Source: Rhodoferax sp.
Lineage (GTDB): Bacteria > Pseudomonadota > Gammaproteobacteria > Burkholderiales > Burkholderiaceae_C
DNA: 43,973 bases
Reading direction: 5' to 3'
NCBI GenBank assembly: GCA_020048895.1
Contig: JAIFLV010000137.1
Location: 1 to 43,973, forward strand
Under the pieces are notes generated by a model. The model was given only the letters and a program-made list of their open reading frames with translations, made no database searches and had not been told where the DNA came from. Position numbers and translations under genes: made by a program. Shown in pieces: positions 24,028 through 33,340 of the stretch. The first letter of the stretch is position 1. Every line of letters starts with the position of its first letter.

Positions 24028-25428
24028 ATGGCTGAATTTCACGAAATCTCCCCTAACGCCCCGGCGGCAGAAAAGTTGCTGAACTGGGTCGACAACCGCT
24101 TCCCGCTCTCCAAGCTCTTCAAAGAGCACATGAGCGAGTACTACGCTGCCAAGAGTTTCAACGTCTGGTACGTGTTTGGTGTGCTGTCCCTGTTGGTACT
24201 GGTGATCCAAATCGTCACTGGCATCTTCCTGGTGATGCATTACAAGCCTGATGCTGCAGTGGCTTTTGCCTCGGTGGAGTACATCATGCGCGATGTGCCG
24301 TGGGGCTGGCTGATTCGCTACATGCACTCCACGGGTGCCTCTGCATTTTTTGTGGTGGTGTACCTGCACATGTTCCGCGGCCTGATGTATGGCAGCTACC
24401 GCAAACCCCGCGAACTGGTCTGGATCTTTGGTTGCGCCATCTTCCTGGCGCTGATGGCAGAAGCCTTTATGGGTTACCTGCTGCCTTGGGGCCAAATGAG
24501 CTACTGGGGTGCCCAGGTCATCGTCAATCTGTTCTCTGCCATTCCCTTTATCGGCCCTGATCTGGCGTTGCTGATTCGTGGCGACTATGTGGTGGGCGAT
24601 GCAACCTTGAACCGCTTCTTCAGCTTCCACGTGATTGCTGTACCGCTGGTTCTGCTGGGCCTGGTGGTGGCGCACATCATTGCGCTGCACGAAGTGGGCT
24701 CGCTCAACCCTGATGGTATCGAGATCAAGGCGCACAAAGACGCACGGGGTGTTCCGTTGGATGGTATTCCGTTCCACCCGTACTACACCGTGCACGACAT
24801 TTTTGGTGTCAGCGTTTTCCTGATGGTGTTCTCTGCCATTGTGTTCTTTGCTCCAGAAATGGGCGGCTACTTCCTGGAGTACAACAACTTCATCCCGGCC
24901 GACCCGTTCCAGACACCGCTGCACATTGCGCCGGTGTGGTACTTCACGCCGTTCTACTCGCTGTTGCGTGCCGTCACTACCGAAATGATGTACGTGCTGA
25001 TCGTATGTGTGCTCGCGGGTGCCGTGCTGGCTGTGTCCAAGCTGAAGATGCCTAGCCTGTTCAAGGGTCTGATCGTTGGCTCAGCGGTGGTGATTTCTGC
25101 GCTGATGATGTCAATTGATGCGAAGTTCTGGGGCGTCGTTGCCATGGGCGGTGGCGTTGTCATCCTGTTCTTCCTGCCCTGGCTGGACAACTGTTCGGTG
25201 AAGTCCATCCGCTATCGTCCCGACTGGCACAAGTGGCTGTATGCCGTGTTTGTGATCAACTTCCTGGTGCTCGGTTACCTCGGTACGCAGCCGGTGTCGG
25301 TCATCAGCGGGCGCACTGCGCAATTGGGAACCCTGTTCTACTTTGGCTTCTTTTTGCTCATGCCCTGGTGGAGTCAACTTGGGAAATGCAAGCCTGTGCC
25401 TGACCGTGTCACGTTTACGGCGCATTGA
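24028..25428 (+). CDS. petB: Cytochrome b subunit of cytochrome bc1
   Basis: Carries hemes bL and bH and both quinone sites. The 466-residue protein has two heme ligand pairs (HSTGASAFFVVVYLH and the segment around FHVIAVPLVLLGLVVAH) and about eight helices. The Qo-site motif is PVWY (APVWYFTPFYSLLRA) instead of PEWY, a variant seen in other proteobacteria. The C-terminal end (residues about 400-466) adds two hydrophobic segments. RBS AAGGAATATCGAC. Confidence 0.96.
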   Translation: MAEFHEISPNAPAAEKLLNWVDNRFPLSKLFKEHMSEYYAAKSFNVWYVFGVLSLLVLVIQIVTGIFLVMHYKPDAAVAFASVEYIMRDVPWGWLIRYMHSTGASAFFVVVYLHMFRGLMYGSYRKPRELVWIFGCAIFLALMAEAFMGYLLPWGQMSYWGAQVIVNLFSAIPFIGPDLALLIRGDYVVGDATLNRFFSFHVIAVPLVLLGLVVAHIIALHEVGSLNPDGIEIKAHKDARGVPLDGIPFHPYYTVHDIFGVSVFLMVFSAIVFFAPEMGGYFLEYNNFIPADPFQTPLHIAPVWYFTPFYSLLRAVTTEMMYVLIVCVLAGAVLAVSKLKMPSLFKGLIVGSAVVISALMMSIDAKFWGVVAMGGGVVILFFLPWLDNCSVKSIRYRPDWHKWLYAVFVINFLVLGYLGTQPVSVISGRTAQLGTLFYFGFFLLMPWWSQLGKCKPVPDRVTFTAH

Positions 25429-25441
25429 ACTGGAGTCATAA

Positions 25442-26218
25442 ATGAAAACCATGGGTTTCTGTCAAAAATTCATTCTCGGTTTGGTGTTCGGATGCGCTTC
25501 GTTGGTGGGGTCGGTGCACGCGAATGCGGGCGGACCTGCCTGGGACAAGGCGCCCGATAAAACGACCGACATGGCGGCACTGCAAAACGGTGCCAAGTTG
25601 TTTGTCAACTATTGCCTTAATTGCCATTCTGCCGCGTTTCAACGCTACACACGGTTGCAGGACATCGGCCTGACCGCACAGCAGATCAAGGACAACCTGC
25701 TGGTGACCAATGGCAAGTTTGGCGAGACCATGAAGGCAGCCATTGACCCCCAACAGGCCAAAGCCTGGTTCGGTGTCAACCCCCCAGACCTGACCCTGAT
25801 TGCACGATCGCGCGCGGGTGCAAACGGCACGGGTGCGGACTATCTGTACACCTATATGCGAACCTTTTACCGCGATCCTTCCAAACCCACAGGCTGGAAC
25901 AACGTGGCCTTTCCAAATGTCGCAATGCCCCATGCGCTTTGGGAGCTGCAGGGCGAGCGCAAGCCGGTGTTTGCGGATGTAGAACAGCATGGCGTCAAAA
26001 CGCAGGTACTCAAGGGCTGGGAGCAAGTGACCCCGGGGACAATGGCGCCTGCGCAGTACGATCAGGCGATCGCAGATTTAGTCGGTTACCTGCAGTGGAT
26101 GGGCGAGCCAGTGCAAAATACCCGTGTCAAGCTGGGAATATGGGTTCTGTTGTTCTTGTCGGTGTTGACGTTTTTCACATGGCGCCTCAATGCGGCGTAC
26201 TGGAAAGACATTAAATAA
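25442..26218 (+). CDS. petC: Cytochrome c1 subunit of cytochrome bc1
   Basis: Membrane-anchored c-type heme subunit that hands electrons to cytochrome c. The product is 258 residues with a signal peptide (cleaved near HANA), heme-binding CLNCH at 58-62, the Met ligand probably in NVAMPHALWELQG, and a C-terminal anchor (KLGIWVLLFLSVLTFFTW). RBS GGAGTC. A strong terminator follows. Confidence 0.95.
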   Translation: MKTMGFCQKFILGLVFGCASLVGSVHANAGGPAWDKAPDKTTDMAALQNGAKLFVNYCLNCHSAAFQRYTRLQDIGLTAQQIKDNLLVTNGKFGETMKAAIDPQQAKAWFGVNPPDLTLIARSRAGANGTGADYLYTYMRTFYRDPSKPTGWNNVAFPNVAMPHALWELQGERKPVFADVEQHGVKTQVLKGWEQVTPGTMAPAQYDQAIADLVGYLQWMGEPVQNTRVKLGIWVLLFLSVLTFFTWRLNAAYWKDIK

Positions 26219-26270
26219 GTAGATCTTGCACGCGAACGGGATCGTCACATTCGACGAGCCCGGTAGCTTC

Positions 26271-26309
26271 AGAGTGGGTCAGCATTTGGCGACCCACTCT
26301 TTTTAATTT
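26271..26309 (+). terminator. rho-independent terminator after petC
   Basis: The stem AGAGTGGGTC/GACCCACTCT is a perfect ten base pairs with a ten-base loop, followed by TTTTAATTTTT. It separates petABC from sspAB. Confidence 0.88.
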
Positions 26310-26325
26310 TTAGGAGTCTCTCGCC

Positions 26326-26937
26326 ATGATGGTGCTGTATTCAGGAACAACTTGCCCTTTCTCCCACCGTTGCCGCTTCGTGCTGTTCGAGAAGGGCATG
26401 GACTTTGAAATCCGCGATGTGGACTTGTACAACAAGCCCGAAGACATCAGTGTCATGAACCCGTATGGGCAGGTGCCGATCTTGGTGGAGCGCGATCTCA
26501 TTCTGTACGAGTCGAACATCATCAACGAGTACATCGACGAACGTTTCCCGCACCCGCAACTCATGCCCGGTGACCCGGTGGATCGCGCACGTGTGCGTCT
26601 GTTCCTGCTGAATTTTGAGAAAGAACTCTTTGTGCATGTGTCGACGTTGGAGGCGCGCAGCTCCAAGGGCAATGAGAAAGCGCTTGAGAAGGCGCGCTCC
26701 CACATCCGCGATCGCCTGACACAGTTGGCGCCCGTCTTCTTGAAGAACAAGTTCATGCTGGGTGACAACTTTTCGATGCTTGACGTAGCCATAGCGCCCT
26801 TGTTGTGGCGTCTGGACTATTACGGCATTGACCTGAGCAAGAATGCCGCGCCCTTGCTGAAATATGCTGAACGAATTTTTTCGCGCCCTGCCTACATCGA
26901 GGCGCTGACACCGTCTGAAAAAGTAATGCGCAAGTAA
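26326..26937 (+). CDS. sspA: SspA, stringent starvation protein A (GST-like)
   Basis: RNA-polymerase-associated glutathione-transferase-fold protein. The product is 203 residues with SGTTCPFSHRCRFVLFEKGM, the thioredoxin-fold VMNPYGQVPILVERDLILYE, SNIINEYIDERFPHPQLMP and a helical C-terminal domain (GDNFSMLDVAIAPLLWRLD). Two consecutive ATGs begin it, preceded by AGGAGTC. petABC-sspAB is a usual order in beta-proteobacteria. Confidence 0.93.
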   Translation: MMVLYSGTTCPFSHRCRFVLFEKGMDFEIRDVDLYNKPEDISVMNPYGQVPILVERDLILYESNIINEYIDERFPHPQLMPGDPVDRARVRLFLLNFEKELFVHVSTLEARSSKGNEKALEKARSHIRDRLTQLAPVFLKNKFMLGDNFSMLDVAIAPLLWRLDYYGIDLSKNAAPLLKYAERIFSRPAYIEALTPSEKVMRK

Positions 26938-26955
26938 TTACGGGGTAACCGCACC

Positions 26956-27426
26956 ATGATTGACGCCACCGATTCCAGCTCGACCCGGCCTTATCTGATT
27001 CGGGCCTTGTACGAGTGGTGCACGGACAATGGCTTCACGCCGTTTGTCGCCGTGCTTGTGGACGAAACGGTGCGTGTGCCTAATGAGTATGTCAAGGATG
27101 GCGAGATCGTGCTGAATATCAGCTTTGATGCCACCAGTTCCTTGCAGCTGGGCAACGAGTTCATCGAGTTCAAGGGTCGCTTTGGCGGCGTTGCGCGCGA
27201 TATTCTGGTACCAGTCAATCGGGTTCTGGCTATCTATGCCCGCGAGAACGGGCAGGGCATGGCGTTTCCGATGCTGGCAGCATCCGAGAGCACCGCGTCC
27301 GAACCACACCCCACCGAGACCAAGCCTACAACCCTCAGCAGTGTTTCAAAACACTCGGAAAAGCATACGACAACGGCCACTAAGCCGCCTGGCGGAACCA
27401 AACCATCACTGACGCGCATCAAGTGA
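26956..27426 (+). CDS. sspB: SspB, ClpXP adaptor
   Basis: Binds ssrA-tagged proteins and delivers them to ClpXP. The 156-residue protein has PYLIRALYEWCTDNGFTPFV, PNEYVKDGEIVLNIS and the ssrA-binding FKGRFGGVARDILVP. A Ser/Thr/Lys-rich linker leads to the C-terminal ClpX-binding tail (GGTKPSLTRIK). Confidence 0.93.
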   Translation: MIDATDSSSTRPYLIRALYEWCTDNGFTPFVAVLVDETVRVPNEYVKDGEIVLNISFDATSSLQLGNEFIEFKGRFGGVARDILVPVNRVLAIYARENGQGMAFPMLAASESTASEPHPTETKPTTLSSVSKHSEKHTTTATKPPGGTKPSLTRIK

Positions 27427-27484
27427 AAATTTGTGCCCTGGAATGGCAAGTAGCCTGCGGTCCCTGGGTTAGAATCGCTGCTTC

Positions 27485-27560
27485 GCCGATTTAGCTCAGT
27501 TGGTAGAGCAACCGCCTTGTAAGCGGTAGGTCATCAGTTCGAATCCGATAATCGGCACCA
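27485..27560 (+). tRNA. tRNA-Thr (anticodon TGT)
   Basis: A 76-base cloverleaf: acceptor GCCGATT/AATCGGC, D-arm TAGCTCAGTTGGTAGAGC, anticodon stem CCGCC/GGCGG-type around CTTGTAA (anticodon TGT), T-arm ATCAGTTCGAATCCGAT, and encoded CCA. A TAGAAT at 27470-27475 fits a -10 element upstream. Confidence 0.95.
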
Positions 27561-27569
27561 AGTGATAGT

Positions 27570-27612
27570 ACAACGGCCTCCAGGTAGAGATACTTGGAGG
27601 CCGTTGTTTATT
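27570..27612 (+). terminator. terminator hairpin after tRNA-Thr
   Basis: ACAACGGCCTCCA (27570-27582) pairs perfectly with TGGAGGCCGTTGT (27595-27607) around a 12-base loop. Only a short TTTATT follows, so termination may be incomplete. It lies before the cobA start. Confidence 0.65.
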
Positions 27613-27642
27613 GATCGCGCATTGCCATTTTCCGTTAGTCGA

Positions 27643-28407
27643 ATGACACGCTCCATTGCAAGGTCTGGCAAGGTATACCTCGTAGGTGCGGGGCCCGGTG
27701 ATCCGGAGTTGCTCACACTGCGCGCCGCACGTCTGTTGGAAACTGCGGATGTCGTCGTCTACGACCATTTGGTAACGGACGCGATCATGGATTTTGTCGC
27801 TCCAGAGGCTCTGCGCATTTGCGTCGGAAAACAGCGCAATAACCACACATTGCCGCAGGAGGACATCAATCAACTACTGTCTGGGTTAGCCAACACCCAT
27901 CAACGCGTGGTACGTCTCAAGGGAGGGGATCCGTTCATTTTCGGCCGTGGTGGCGAAGAGTTGCAATCATTGGTTGCCAACGGCATCCCCTTTGAAGTGG
28001 TACCGGGCGTTACTGCAGCATGTGGGGTCAGTAGCTACGCGGGTATACCGTTGACGCATCGCGACTATGCTCAGAGTTGCACTTTCGTGACCGGGCATCT
28101 TCAGGATGGTTCGACCAATCTCGATTGGACGACGTTGGTCAGGCCACGACAAACTGTGGTGATCTATATGGGGCTGGGAGGCCTGGAGGAAATTTGCCGC
28201 CAAATGATGCAACACGGCGCGAGACCAGAGCTGGGTGTTGCGGTGGTTCAGGACGGGACAACCGAATCCCAAAAAGTAATTTGTGGCACATTGGCTGACA
28301 TCGCCACTCGGGTCGCAGATGGGCAGTTGAGGTCACCTTGCCTTACCATCATTGGAGATGTTGTCCGTTTGCATCCGCAGCTCCAGTGGTTTTCCCGCAG
28401 ACCTTAA
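27643..28407 (+). CDS. cobA: CobA, uroporphyrinogen-III C-methyltransferase
   Basis: Methylates uroporphyrinogen III twice with SAM to precorrin-2 for siroheme or cobalamin. The product is 254 residues from ATG 27643 (single SUMT domain, no CysG oxidase part). Motifs: [62 protein letters not shown] and VIYMGLGGL. The longer frame to 27562 runs through the tRNA terminator and is rejected. The next gene is a sulfate-type transporter, which fits a siroheme/sulfite reductase role. Confidence 0.93.
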   Translation: MTRSIARSGKVYLVGAGPGDPELLTLRAARLLETADVVVYDHLVTDAIMDFVAPEALRICVGKQRNNHTLPQEDINQLLSGLANTHQRVVRLKGGDPFIFGRGGEELQSLVANGIPFEVVPGVTAACGVSSYAGIPLTHRDYAQSCTFVTGHLQDGSTNLDWTTLVRPRQTVVIYMGLGGLEEICRQMMQHGARPELGVAVVQDGTTESQKVICGTLADIATRVADGQLRSPCLTIIGDVVRLHPQLQWFSRRP

Positions 28408-28504
28408 TGCACTTGGCCGATATGCGTCATCTTCAAGTGGTGTTTGAATTGCTCGAATACGAACGAATCTGGAGTGTGAAATCAGCTACAGCACTGTAAA
28501 GCAC

Positions 28505-30202
28505 GTGTCGCCGCGTTGGTGGCGTGCATACCCGCAGGGTGCCTTGGGTGCAGACGTTCTGGCAGGAATCGTGCTGGCCGTACTGGTACTGCCGCAAAGT
28601 CTTGCCTATGCCATGTTGGCAGGCCTGCCGCCACAAGCGGGGTTGTATGCCAGCATACTGCCGGTTATTGCCTACTCCATCGTAGGAAGTAGCATGACCC
28701 AGGCGGTTGGGCCAGTTGCAATTACGGCGATCATGACCTACGCACTGCTGAGCCCACTGGCCGTGCCGCTGAGTCCGCACTACCTGGCCTTGTCGGCTCT
28801 GCTGGCATTGATGTCGGGCTTCGCGGTGATGGCTATGGGTGCACTGCGGCTGGGGTTCCTTTCGAACTTGCTGAGTCGCCCGGTGGTCAGTGGCTTTATT
28901 TCCGGGTCTGCACTGCTTATTCTCGTCAGTCAGTTGCGTCTGCTGCTGGGCCTGGATGTGCACGCGGCAAACACATGGGAGCAACTGTTATTGGTCTACC
29001 GGCTGTTACCGCATGCAAACAGCTACGCAGTGCTCATGGGTGCTGGGGGCATAGTAGTCCTCATGGCCTCGCGTGTATGGGGCGTGGGTCTGTTGGCGGC
29101 ATGGGGCGCGACACAGTTCTTCGCAGACTTGATCTCACGGCTCGTACCATTGCTGCTGGTTGTATGTTCAACGTTGCTAGTGGTCGTGCTCGATCTTGAT
29201 CTTCACCAGGGCATTGCCACGGTTGGCAGCGTTGAGGGCGGGTTGCCGGAGTTGGCGCTACGTGTTCCTGAGTGGTCTGAGTTTCGTCTGCTTGTTGTTC
29301 CAGCACTGGTGATGGCCTTTGTCGGCACGGTGCAGAACATCACTATGGCACAGGCGCTGGCGATGAAACGCCGGGAGCGAGTGGCCGCCAATCATGAACT
29401 CATTGGGTTGGGTCTCTCCAACGTTGTATCGGCTTTTTCAGCGGGCATGCCGGTGGGTGGAGGCTTGTCTCGATCTGCAGTCAATGTCGCCTCTGGGGCA
29501 CGGACGCCATTGGCCGGAATCGTCTCTGCATTGTGCATGCTTGGCCTTGTGTTGATTGGCACCAGCTGGTTTGCGCGCGTTCCACTACCGATTTTGGCTG
29601 CTTGCATTGTGGTGGCAGCCATTGGAATGATCGACATTGGCGAGTTTCGCCGTGCGTGGTCCTACGACCGCGCGGATGCGATAGCGTTTGCGGGCACTGC
29701 GTTGGGCGTGCTTGCGTTGGGGCTGCAGTTGGGCATAGCGCTTGGAGTCGGCCTGTCATTGGCGACGCTGCTTTACCGTGCTTCGGCGCCCCACATTGCG
29801 GTGGTGGGGCGCATCGTAGGCACCGAGCACTTTCGCAACGTTGATCGCCATGGCGTTGAGACTTTGCCGGGAGTATTGTTCTTGCGTATTGACGAGAGTA
29901 TCTTTTTTGGCAATCTTCAGGCCATTGAGTCACGGCTAATGGCGGAAATTGCCAAGCTTGCGGACCCGCTTGACGTGGTACTTATCTTGAGCGCAGTGAA
30001 CCGGATAGATCTCACCGGGGTGGAGGCGCTCGGCGAAATGCACCAAAATTTGCGGGAGCGGGGTATTGAACTGCATCTGGCCGAAGTCAAGGGACCTGTG
30101 CAAGATCGTATGCAACGTACTTCCCTATGGGCCAATGTCGGGTGCAATGTTCACCTGTCGGCTCAGGTCGCTTTTGAAGTACTGCAGAACAAACCTGCTT
30201 GA
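28505..30202 (+). CDS. SulP-family anion transporter with STAS domain
   Basis: Secondary transporter, probably for sulfate (bicarbonate is the other common substrate). The 565-residue protein has about 11-14 hydrophobic segments with the SulP signature PQSLAYAMLAGLPPQAGLYA near residues 30-50 and GMPVGGGLSRSAVN in the middle, then a C-terminal STAS domain (VLFLRIDESIFFGN to about 550). The start GTG 28505 is the first start codon in frame; no good ribosome site precedes it, so the N-terminus is uncertain. Confidence 0.9.
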   Translation: MSPRWWRAYPQGALGADVLAGIVLAVLVLPQSLAYAMLAGLPPQAGLYASILPVIAYSIVGSSMTQAVGPVAITAIMTYALLSPLAVPLSPHYLALSALLALMSGFAVMAMGALRLGFLSNLLSRPVVSGFISGSALLILVSQLRLLLGLDVHAANTWEQLLLVYRLLPHANSYAVLMGAGGIVVLMASRVWGVGLLAAWGATQFFADLISRLVPLLLVVCSTLLVVVLDLDLHQGIATVGSVEGGLPELALRVPEWSEFRLLVVPALVMAFVGTVQNITMAQALAMKRRERVAANHELIGLGLSNVVSAFSAGMPVGGGLSRSAVNVASGARTPLAGIVSALCMLGLVLIGTSWFARVPLPILAACIVVAAIGMIDIGEFRRAWSYDRADAIAFAGTALGVLALGLQLGIALGVGLSLATLLYRASAPHIAVVGRIVGTEHFRNVDRHGVETLPGVLFLRIDESIFFGNLQAIESRLMAEIAKLADPLDVVLILSAVNRIDLTGVEALGEMHQNLRERGIELHLAEVKGPVQDRMQRTSLWANVGCNVHLSAQVAFEVLQNKPA

Positions 30203-30220
30203 TTGAACCGGCTATCTCGT

Positions 30221-30250
30221 GCGAGAAACGTCAGTTGCAGCGTTTCTTGC
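30221..30250. terminator. stem-loop between convergent SulP and hemerythrin genes
   Basis: GCGAGAAACG pairs with CGTTTCTTGC (one G-T pair) around a ten-base loop, 18 bases after the SulP stop. It lacks a real T-run, so this is a weak or Rho-assisted end at best. Confidence 0.4.
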
Positions 30251-30321
30251 GTTTCATCAAGCGCCAAACTGAGAGCGTGAAGATCCGTTGCTTGTCCAGT
30301 AGTCCTGACCTCGGTGCCAAC

Positions 30322-30741
30322 TTAGCAGCGTGGATCAAATCTTGGCGAGTGCTTTGCCATCCAGGGTTTCATTGGCAGGTCTTCCTTGATGACGTGCTGA
30401 ATCAACCAGTCCCGCAAATAGGTGCCAAATCGGGTAGACGAGGCGTCCGTCCACGTCTCGGTAACTTCCGATCTGAAAGTGTTCAGGGTTTCAACCAGAC
30501 GGGTGTGGGATGCATGCAATTGTCCTGCGCCCGGATAACCCACCGCTTTAGCGATCAGTTCTTCACGCTCAAAGTGGGTGTTGCTGTAGCGCGCCAGTTC
30601 ATCCAATGTATGTGCAAGCTCCTTGCGGTTACTTGTGCGCAGGCACTCTTCAGCTTTGTTAATGACCTCGATCAGGTGCTTGTGATCGGCATCGATCAGG
30701 TCATTGCCGATACTCAACTGGTCACGCCATTGCAATCCCAT
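30322..30741 (-). CDS. bacteriohemerythrin
   Basis: Di-iron oxygen-binding protein. The 139-residue single-domain protein has the hemerythrin ligands in order: DADHKHLIEVINKAEE, SNTHFEREE, HASHTRLVETLN and WLIQHVIKEDLPM. The ribosome site AAGGGAG precedes ATG 30741. Such proteins buffer or carry oxygen in microaerobic or motile bacteria. It follows pta on the same strand with a short gap. Confidence 0.93.
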   Translation of the reverse strand: MGLQWRDQLSIGNDLIDADHKHLIEVINKAEECLRTSNRKELAHTLDELARYSNTHFEREELIAKAVGYPGAGQLHASHTRLVETLNTFRSEVTETWTDASSTRFGTYLRDWLIQHVIKEDLPMKPWMAKHSPRFDPRC

Positions 30742-30770
30742 GATGCTCCCTTGATGTAGTTATAGACAAG

Positions 30771-32855
30771 TTAGGTTGGATTAGCGGGACACTTCACGGG
30801 TTGCTGAGCCACCGCCATCGATTCGGCCTGAATCGCGGTCAACGCGATGGTGAAGACGATGTCGTCGACCAGAGCGCCACGGGACAAATCGTTGACGGGT
30901 TTGCGCAGCCCTTGCAGCATCGGTCCCACTGACACGACGTTCGCTGATCGCTGCACCGCCTTGTAGGTTGTATTGCCTGTATTCAAGTCAGGGAAAACGA
31001 ATACCGTTGCCTGGCCTGCCACCGCGCTGCCGGGGGCTTTTTGCGCAGCGACCTCTTCCACGGTAGCCGCGTCGTATTGCATCGGTCCATCTAGCACCAA
31101 GTCTGGCCAGGTGGTTTTGGCAATCTCTGTGGCTGTACGCACTTTCTCGACGCCATCGCCCGAACCCGACTCACCAGTGCTGTAGCTGATCATTGCAACT
31201 TTCGGCTCAATGCCGAAAGCTGTAGCACTGTCGGCGCTCTGTTTGGCAATCTCAGCGAGTTCCTGAGACGTGGGGTCGGGGTTGATCGCGCAATCGGCAT
31301 ACACCAGCACCTGCTCAGGCATCAGCATGAAAAAGCAGGACGACACAATCGAGGAGCCTGCCGCGGTTTTAATGAGTTGCAATGCGGGGCGCACTGTACT
31401 CGCCGTCGTGTGTACCGCTCCACTGACCAGACCGTCGACTTCATCGATGGCCAGCATCATGGTGCCCAGGACAACCGTGTCTTCCAATGCCGCGCGCGCC
31501 TGCCCCGGTGTGAGCCCTTTGCTTTTGCGCAGCTCGACCATGGGACCCACGTAGTGCTCGGCAATTTGACCCGGATCCAATATCTCCAATCCGGGCGGGA
31601 GTTCTATGCCCGCAGCGTCGGCCACTGCTTGGATCACCTTGCGTTTGCCCAAGAGCACGCAGCGTGCGATGCCCTTTTGCGTACAAATGACTGCGGCGCG
31701 TATCGTGCGCGGCTCATCCCCTTCAGGCAACACGATGCGCTTGTTGGCAGCACGCGCCTTGCGTATGAGTTGATACCGGAACGCTGGTGGTGACATGCGA
31801 CGAGAGGTCGCCAATTCCAGGCCAGCGCAAATGGCCTCGCCATCGATTTGTTCGGCAATGCTTTCGATCACCGTGTCCATGCGCACCAAGTCGTCTTGCG
31901 GCACCGCCAAGGGCAAGCGGCTGATGCGGGCTGCGGTCTCATAGCTATCACCATCCGTTCGCAACACCGGCAGTCCACCGTGAAACGCCTGCGAACCCAA
32001 ACGCTCAATGCGTGGGCTGATAAAGCTATGGTGGGTCAGCAACAAGCCTGCAAGTTCAATTCCATTGCTGGCCGCCAGTGCTGTGGCCAAAATGACATCA
32101 TCCCGGTCACCAGCACTCACCACCAATGCTCCAGGCTTCAGTCTGGCAATGACTTCCGACACTGAACGAGCGGCGAGGACGGTCTCCAGCATCCGGCGGG
32201 TACCGATCTCTCCTTCGATCATTACATCAGCGCCTAAATGGCGTGCTACATCAATAGTGCGAGGCGCTGACAGGACGGGATTATTCTGGATTACGCCCCA
32301 AACCGGAATACCGTCAAGTTGGCTGGCGGTTGCTTGCGCATCGTAGTCGAGGCCAGCACGATTGAAAATGACCCCGGCTACGTTTCTTCCGGCATTGCGC
32401 ACCTGGGCAATCAGGTAGTGCGTCTCTGCAAGACCCTGTGCATCAGCGGCGCTGGCAACGAGAACCACTTCTGCCTGCAAACTGCGCGCGATATCCGCCG
32501 ACAAGCGCGGAATAAATGCCCGACTGGGATCCGCGTGGATTCCCTCTACCACCAACACATCCGCGGTGGCCGTGACAGACATCGCCAAGCTGACAATATT
32601 CTCCAGCAATTCGTCGGTCTTGCCACTGGTAACGTGTTGTGTTGCCAGACTCATGGGCAATGGGTCAGGGGTATTCTTGATGTGGCAGATACTGCGCGCA
32701 AAGAGAACGGAGGGCTCGGTCTCCGGTGTGCGCTTGGTGATGGGTTTGACAAACGCCACCTTCAAACCCCGACGTTGCAGCGCTCGCAATAACCCCAGGG
32801 ATACCGACGTGAGGCCCACGTTGGGCTGGGTTGCGGCGAGAAAGTACGTGCGCAT
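30771..32855 (-). CDS. pta: Pta, phosphate acetyltransferase (long form)
   Basis: Interconverts acetyl-CoA and acetyl phosphate. The 694-residue long form has an N-terminal P-loop/BioD-like region (LAATQPNVGLTSVSLGLLRA), a DRTGG-type middle domain, and the catalytic C-terminal PTA_PTB domain starting about residue 370 (KRIVLPEGDEPRTIRAAVIC). SCFFMLMPEQVLVYADCAIN and ISYSTGESGSGDGVEKVR are typical. ackA is not in the window. Confidence 0.95.
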   Translation of the reverse strand: MRTYFLAATQPNVGLTSVSLGLLRALQRRGLKVAFVKPITKRTPETEPSVLFARSICHIKNTPDPLPMSLATQHVTSGKTDELLENIVSLAMSVTATADVLVVEGIHADPSRAFIPRLSADIARSLQAEVVLVASAADAQGLAETHYLIAQVRNAGRNVAGVIFNRAGLDYDAQATASQLDGIPVWGVIQNNPVLSAPRTIDVARHLGADVMIEGEIGTRRMLETVLAARSVSEVIARLKPGALVVSAGDRDDVILATALAASNGIELAGLLLTHHSFISPRIERLGSQAFHGGLPVLRTDGDSYETAARISRLPLAVPQDDLVRMDTVIESIAEQIDGEAICAGLELATSRRMSPPAFRYQLIRKARAANKRIVLPEGDEPRTIRAAVICTQKGIARCVLLGKRKVIQAVADAAGIELPPGLEILDPGQIAEHYVGPMVELRKSKGLTPGQARAALEDTVVLGTMMLAIDEVDGLVSGAVHTTASTVRPALQLIKTAAGSSIVSSCFFMLMPEQVLVYADCAINPDPTSQELAEIAKQSADSATAFGIEPKVAMISYSTGESGSGDGVEKVRTATEIAKTTWPDLVLDGPMQYDAATVEEVAAQKAPGSAVAGQATVFVFPDLNTGNTTYKAVQRSANVVSVGPMLQGLRKPVNDLSRGALVDDIVFTIALTAIQAESMAVAQQPVKCPANPT

Positions 32856-32879
32856 AGTGATGGCTCCGGTAGTGCTGCT

Positions 32880-33215
32880 TTAGTCAACTCGCGTTTGTGA
32901 GGTGGGGGGCGATGACAGTTCCGAGCCAACCTCGCGTGACTCGACGTCAACAACATCAGCAGTGCTGGGCGCCGACCGCGCCGAATTTCCTGGCCAATGC
33001 CCCTTTTGGTAATCGTGCGCTGTTTGGCGATATCGATTAAAAGTCGCTACAAAAGTCGGCTTGCGGCCCGTCAAAAAAAACCGTGCTATCAAGTAAAGGG
33101 CAGTCAGCAAACCCAGGAAAATCGCCACGATCACGAACGCCACCACGATCAGCAGAAAAGCGATTTTCATCACGCCCCGCAAAATAATGCCCACCAGATC
33201 TGTTATCCATTGCAT
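32880..33215 (-). CDS. small membrane protein of unknown function
   Basis: A 111-residue protein with two hydrophobic stretches merged in the first half (IILRGVMKIAFLLIVVAFV, IFLGLLTALYLIARFFL) and a polar tail (YRQTAHDYQKGHWPGNSA...). No domain recognised. It follows a possible 45-codon ORF with a 13-base overlap and precedes pta by 24 bases, so these may be co-transcribed. Confidence 0.7.
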   Translation of the reverse strand: MQWITDLVGIILRGVMKIAFLLIVVAFVIVAIFLGLLTALYLIARFFLTGRKPTFVATFNRYRQTAHDYQKGHWPGNSARSAPSTADVVDVESREVGSELSSPPTSQTRVD

Positions 33216-33340
33216 ACAGCCATTTTGCCCTGTTCGGGATCGTTCGGCTTGTGTTGAGTCAGGAATTCAGCGGGTGCTGGCGCGTCTTGCGGATATGCAT
33301 CTGCGTTACAGTTGAACTTTTCATCATAGAGGTGTGACAT
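33203..33340 (-). CDS. possible small protein, head-to-head with the DUF3334 gene
   Basis: A 45-codon ORF (MSHLYDEKFNCNADAYPQDA ... MAVCNG). Its ATG shares bases with the ATG of the plus-strand gene at 33339 (CATG palindrome). The composition is hydrophilic with PQDAPAPAEFLTQHKPNDPEQ, which reads like real protein, and its 3' end overlaps the next minus-strand gene. No ribosome site is seen. It may be a chance ORF. Confidence 0.35.
   Translation of the reverse strand: MSHLYDEKFNCNADAYPQDAPAPAEFLTQHKPNDPEQGKMAVCNG

Noticed and set aside
24013..24924. 303-codon minus-strand ORF across the petB region
   Set aside because: It is antisense to cytochrome b, His/Gln-rich, with no domain; a shadow of high-GC third positions.
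27562..27642. N-terminal extension of CobA to 27562
   Set aside because: It is the translation of the tRNA-Thr terminator hairpin.
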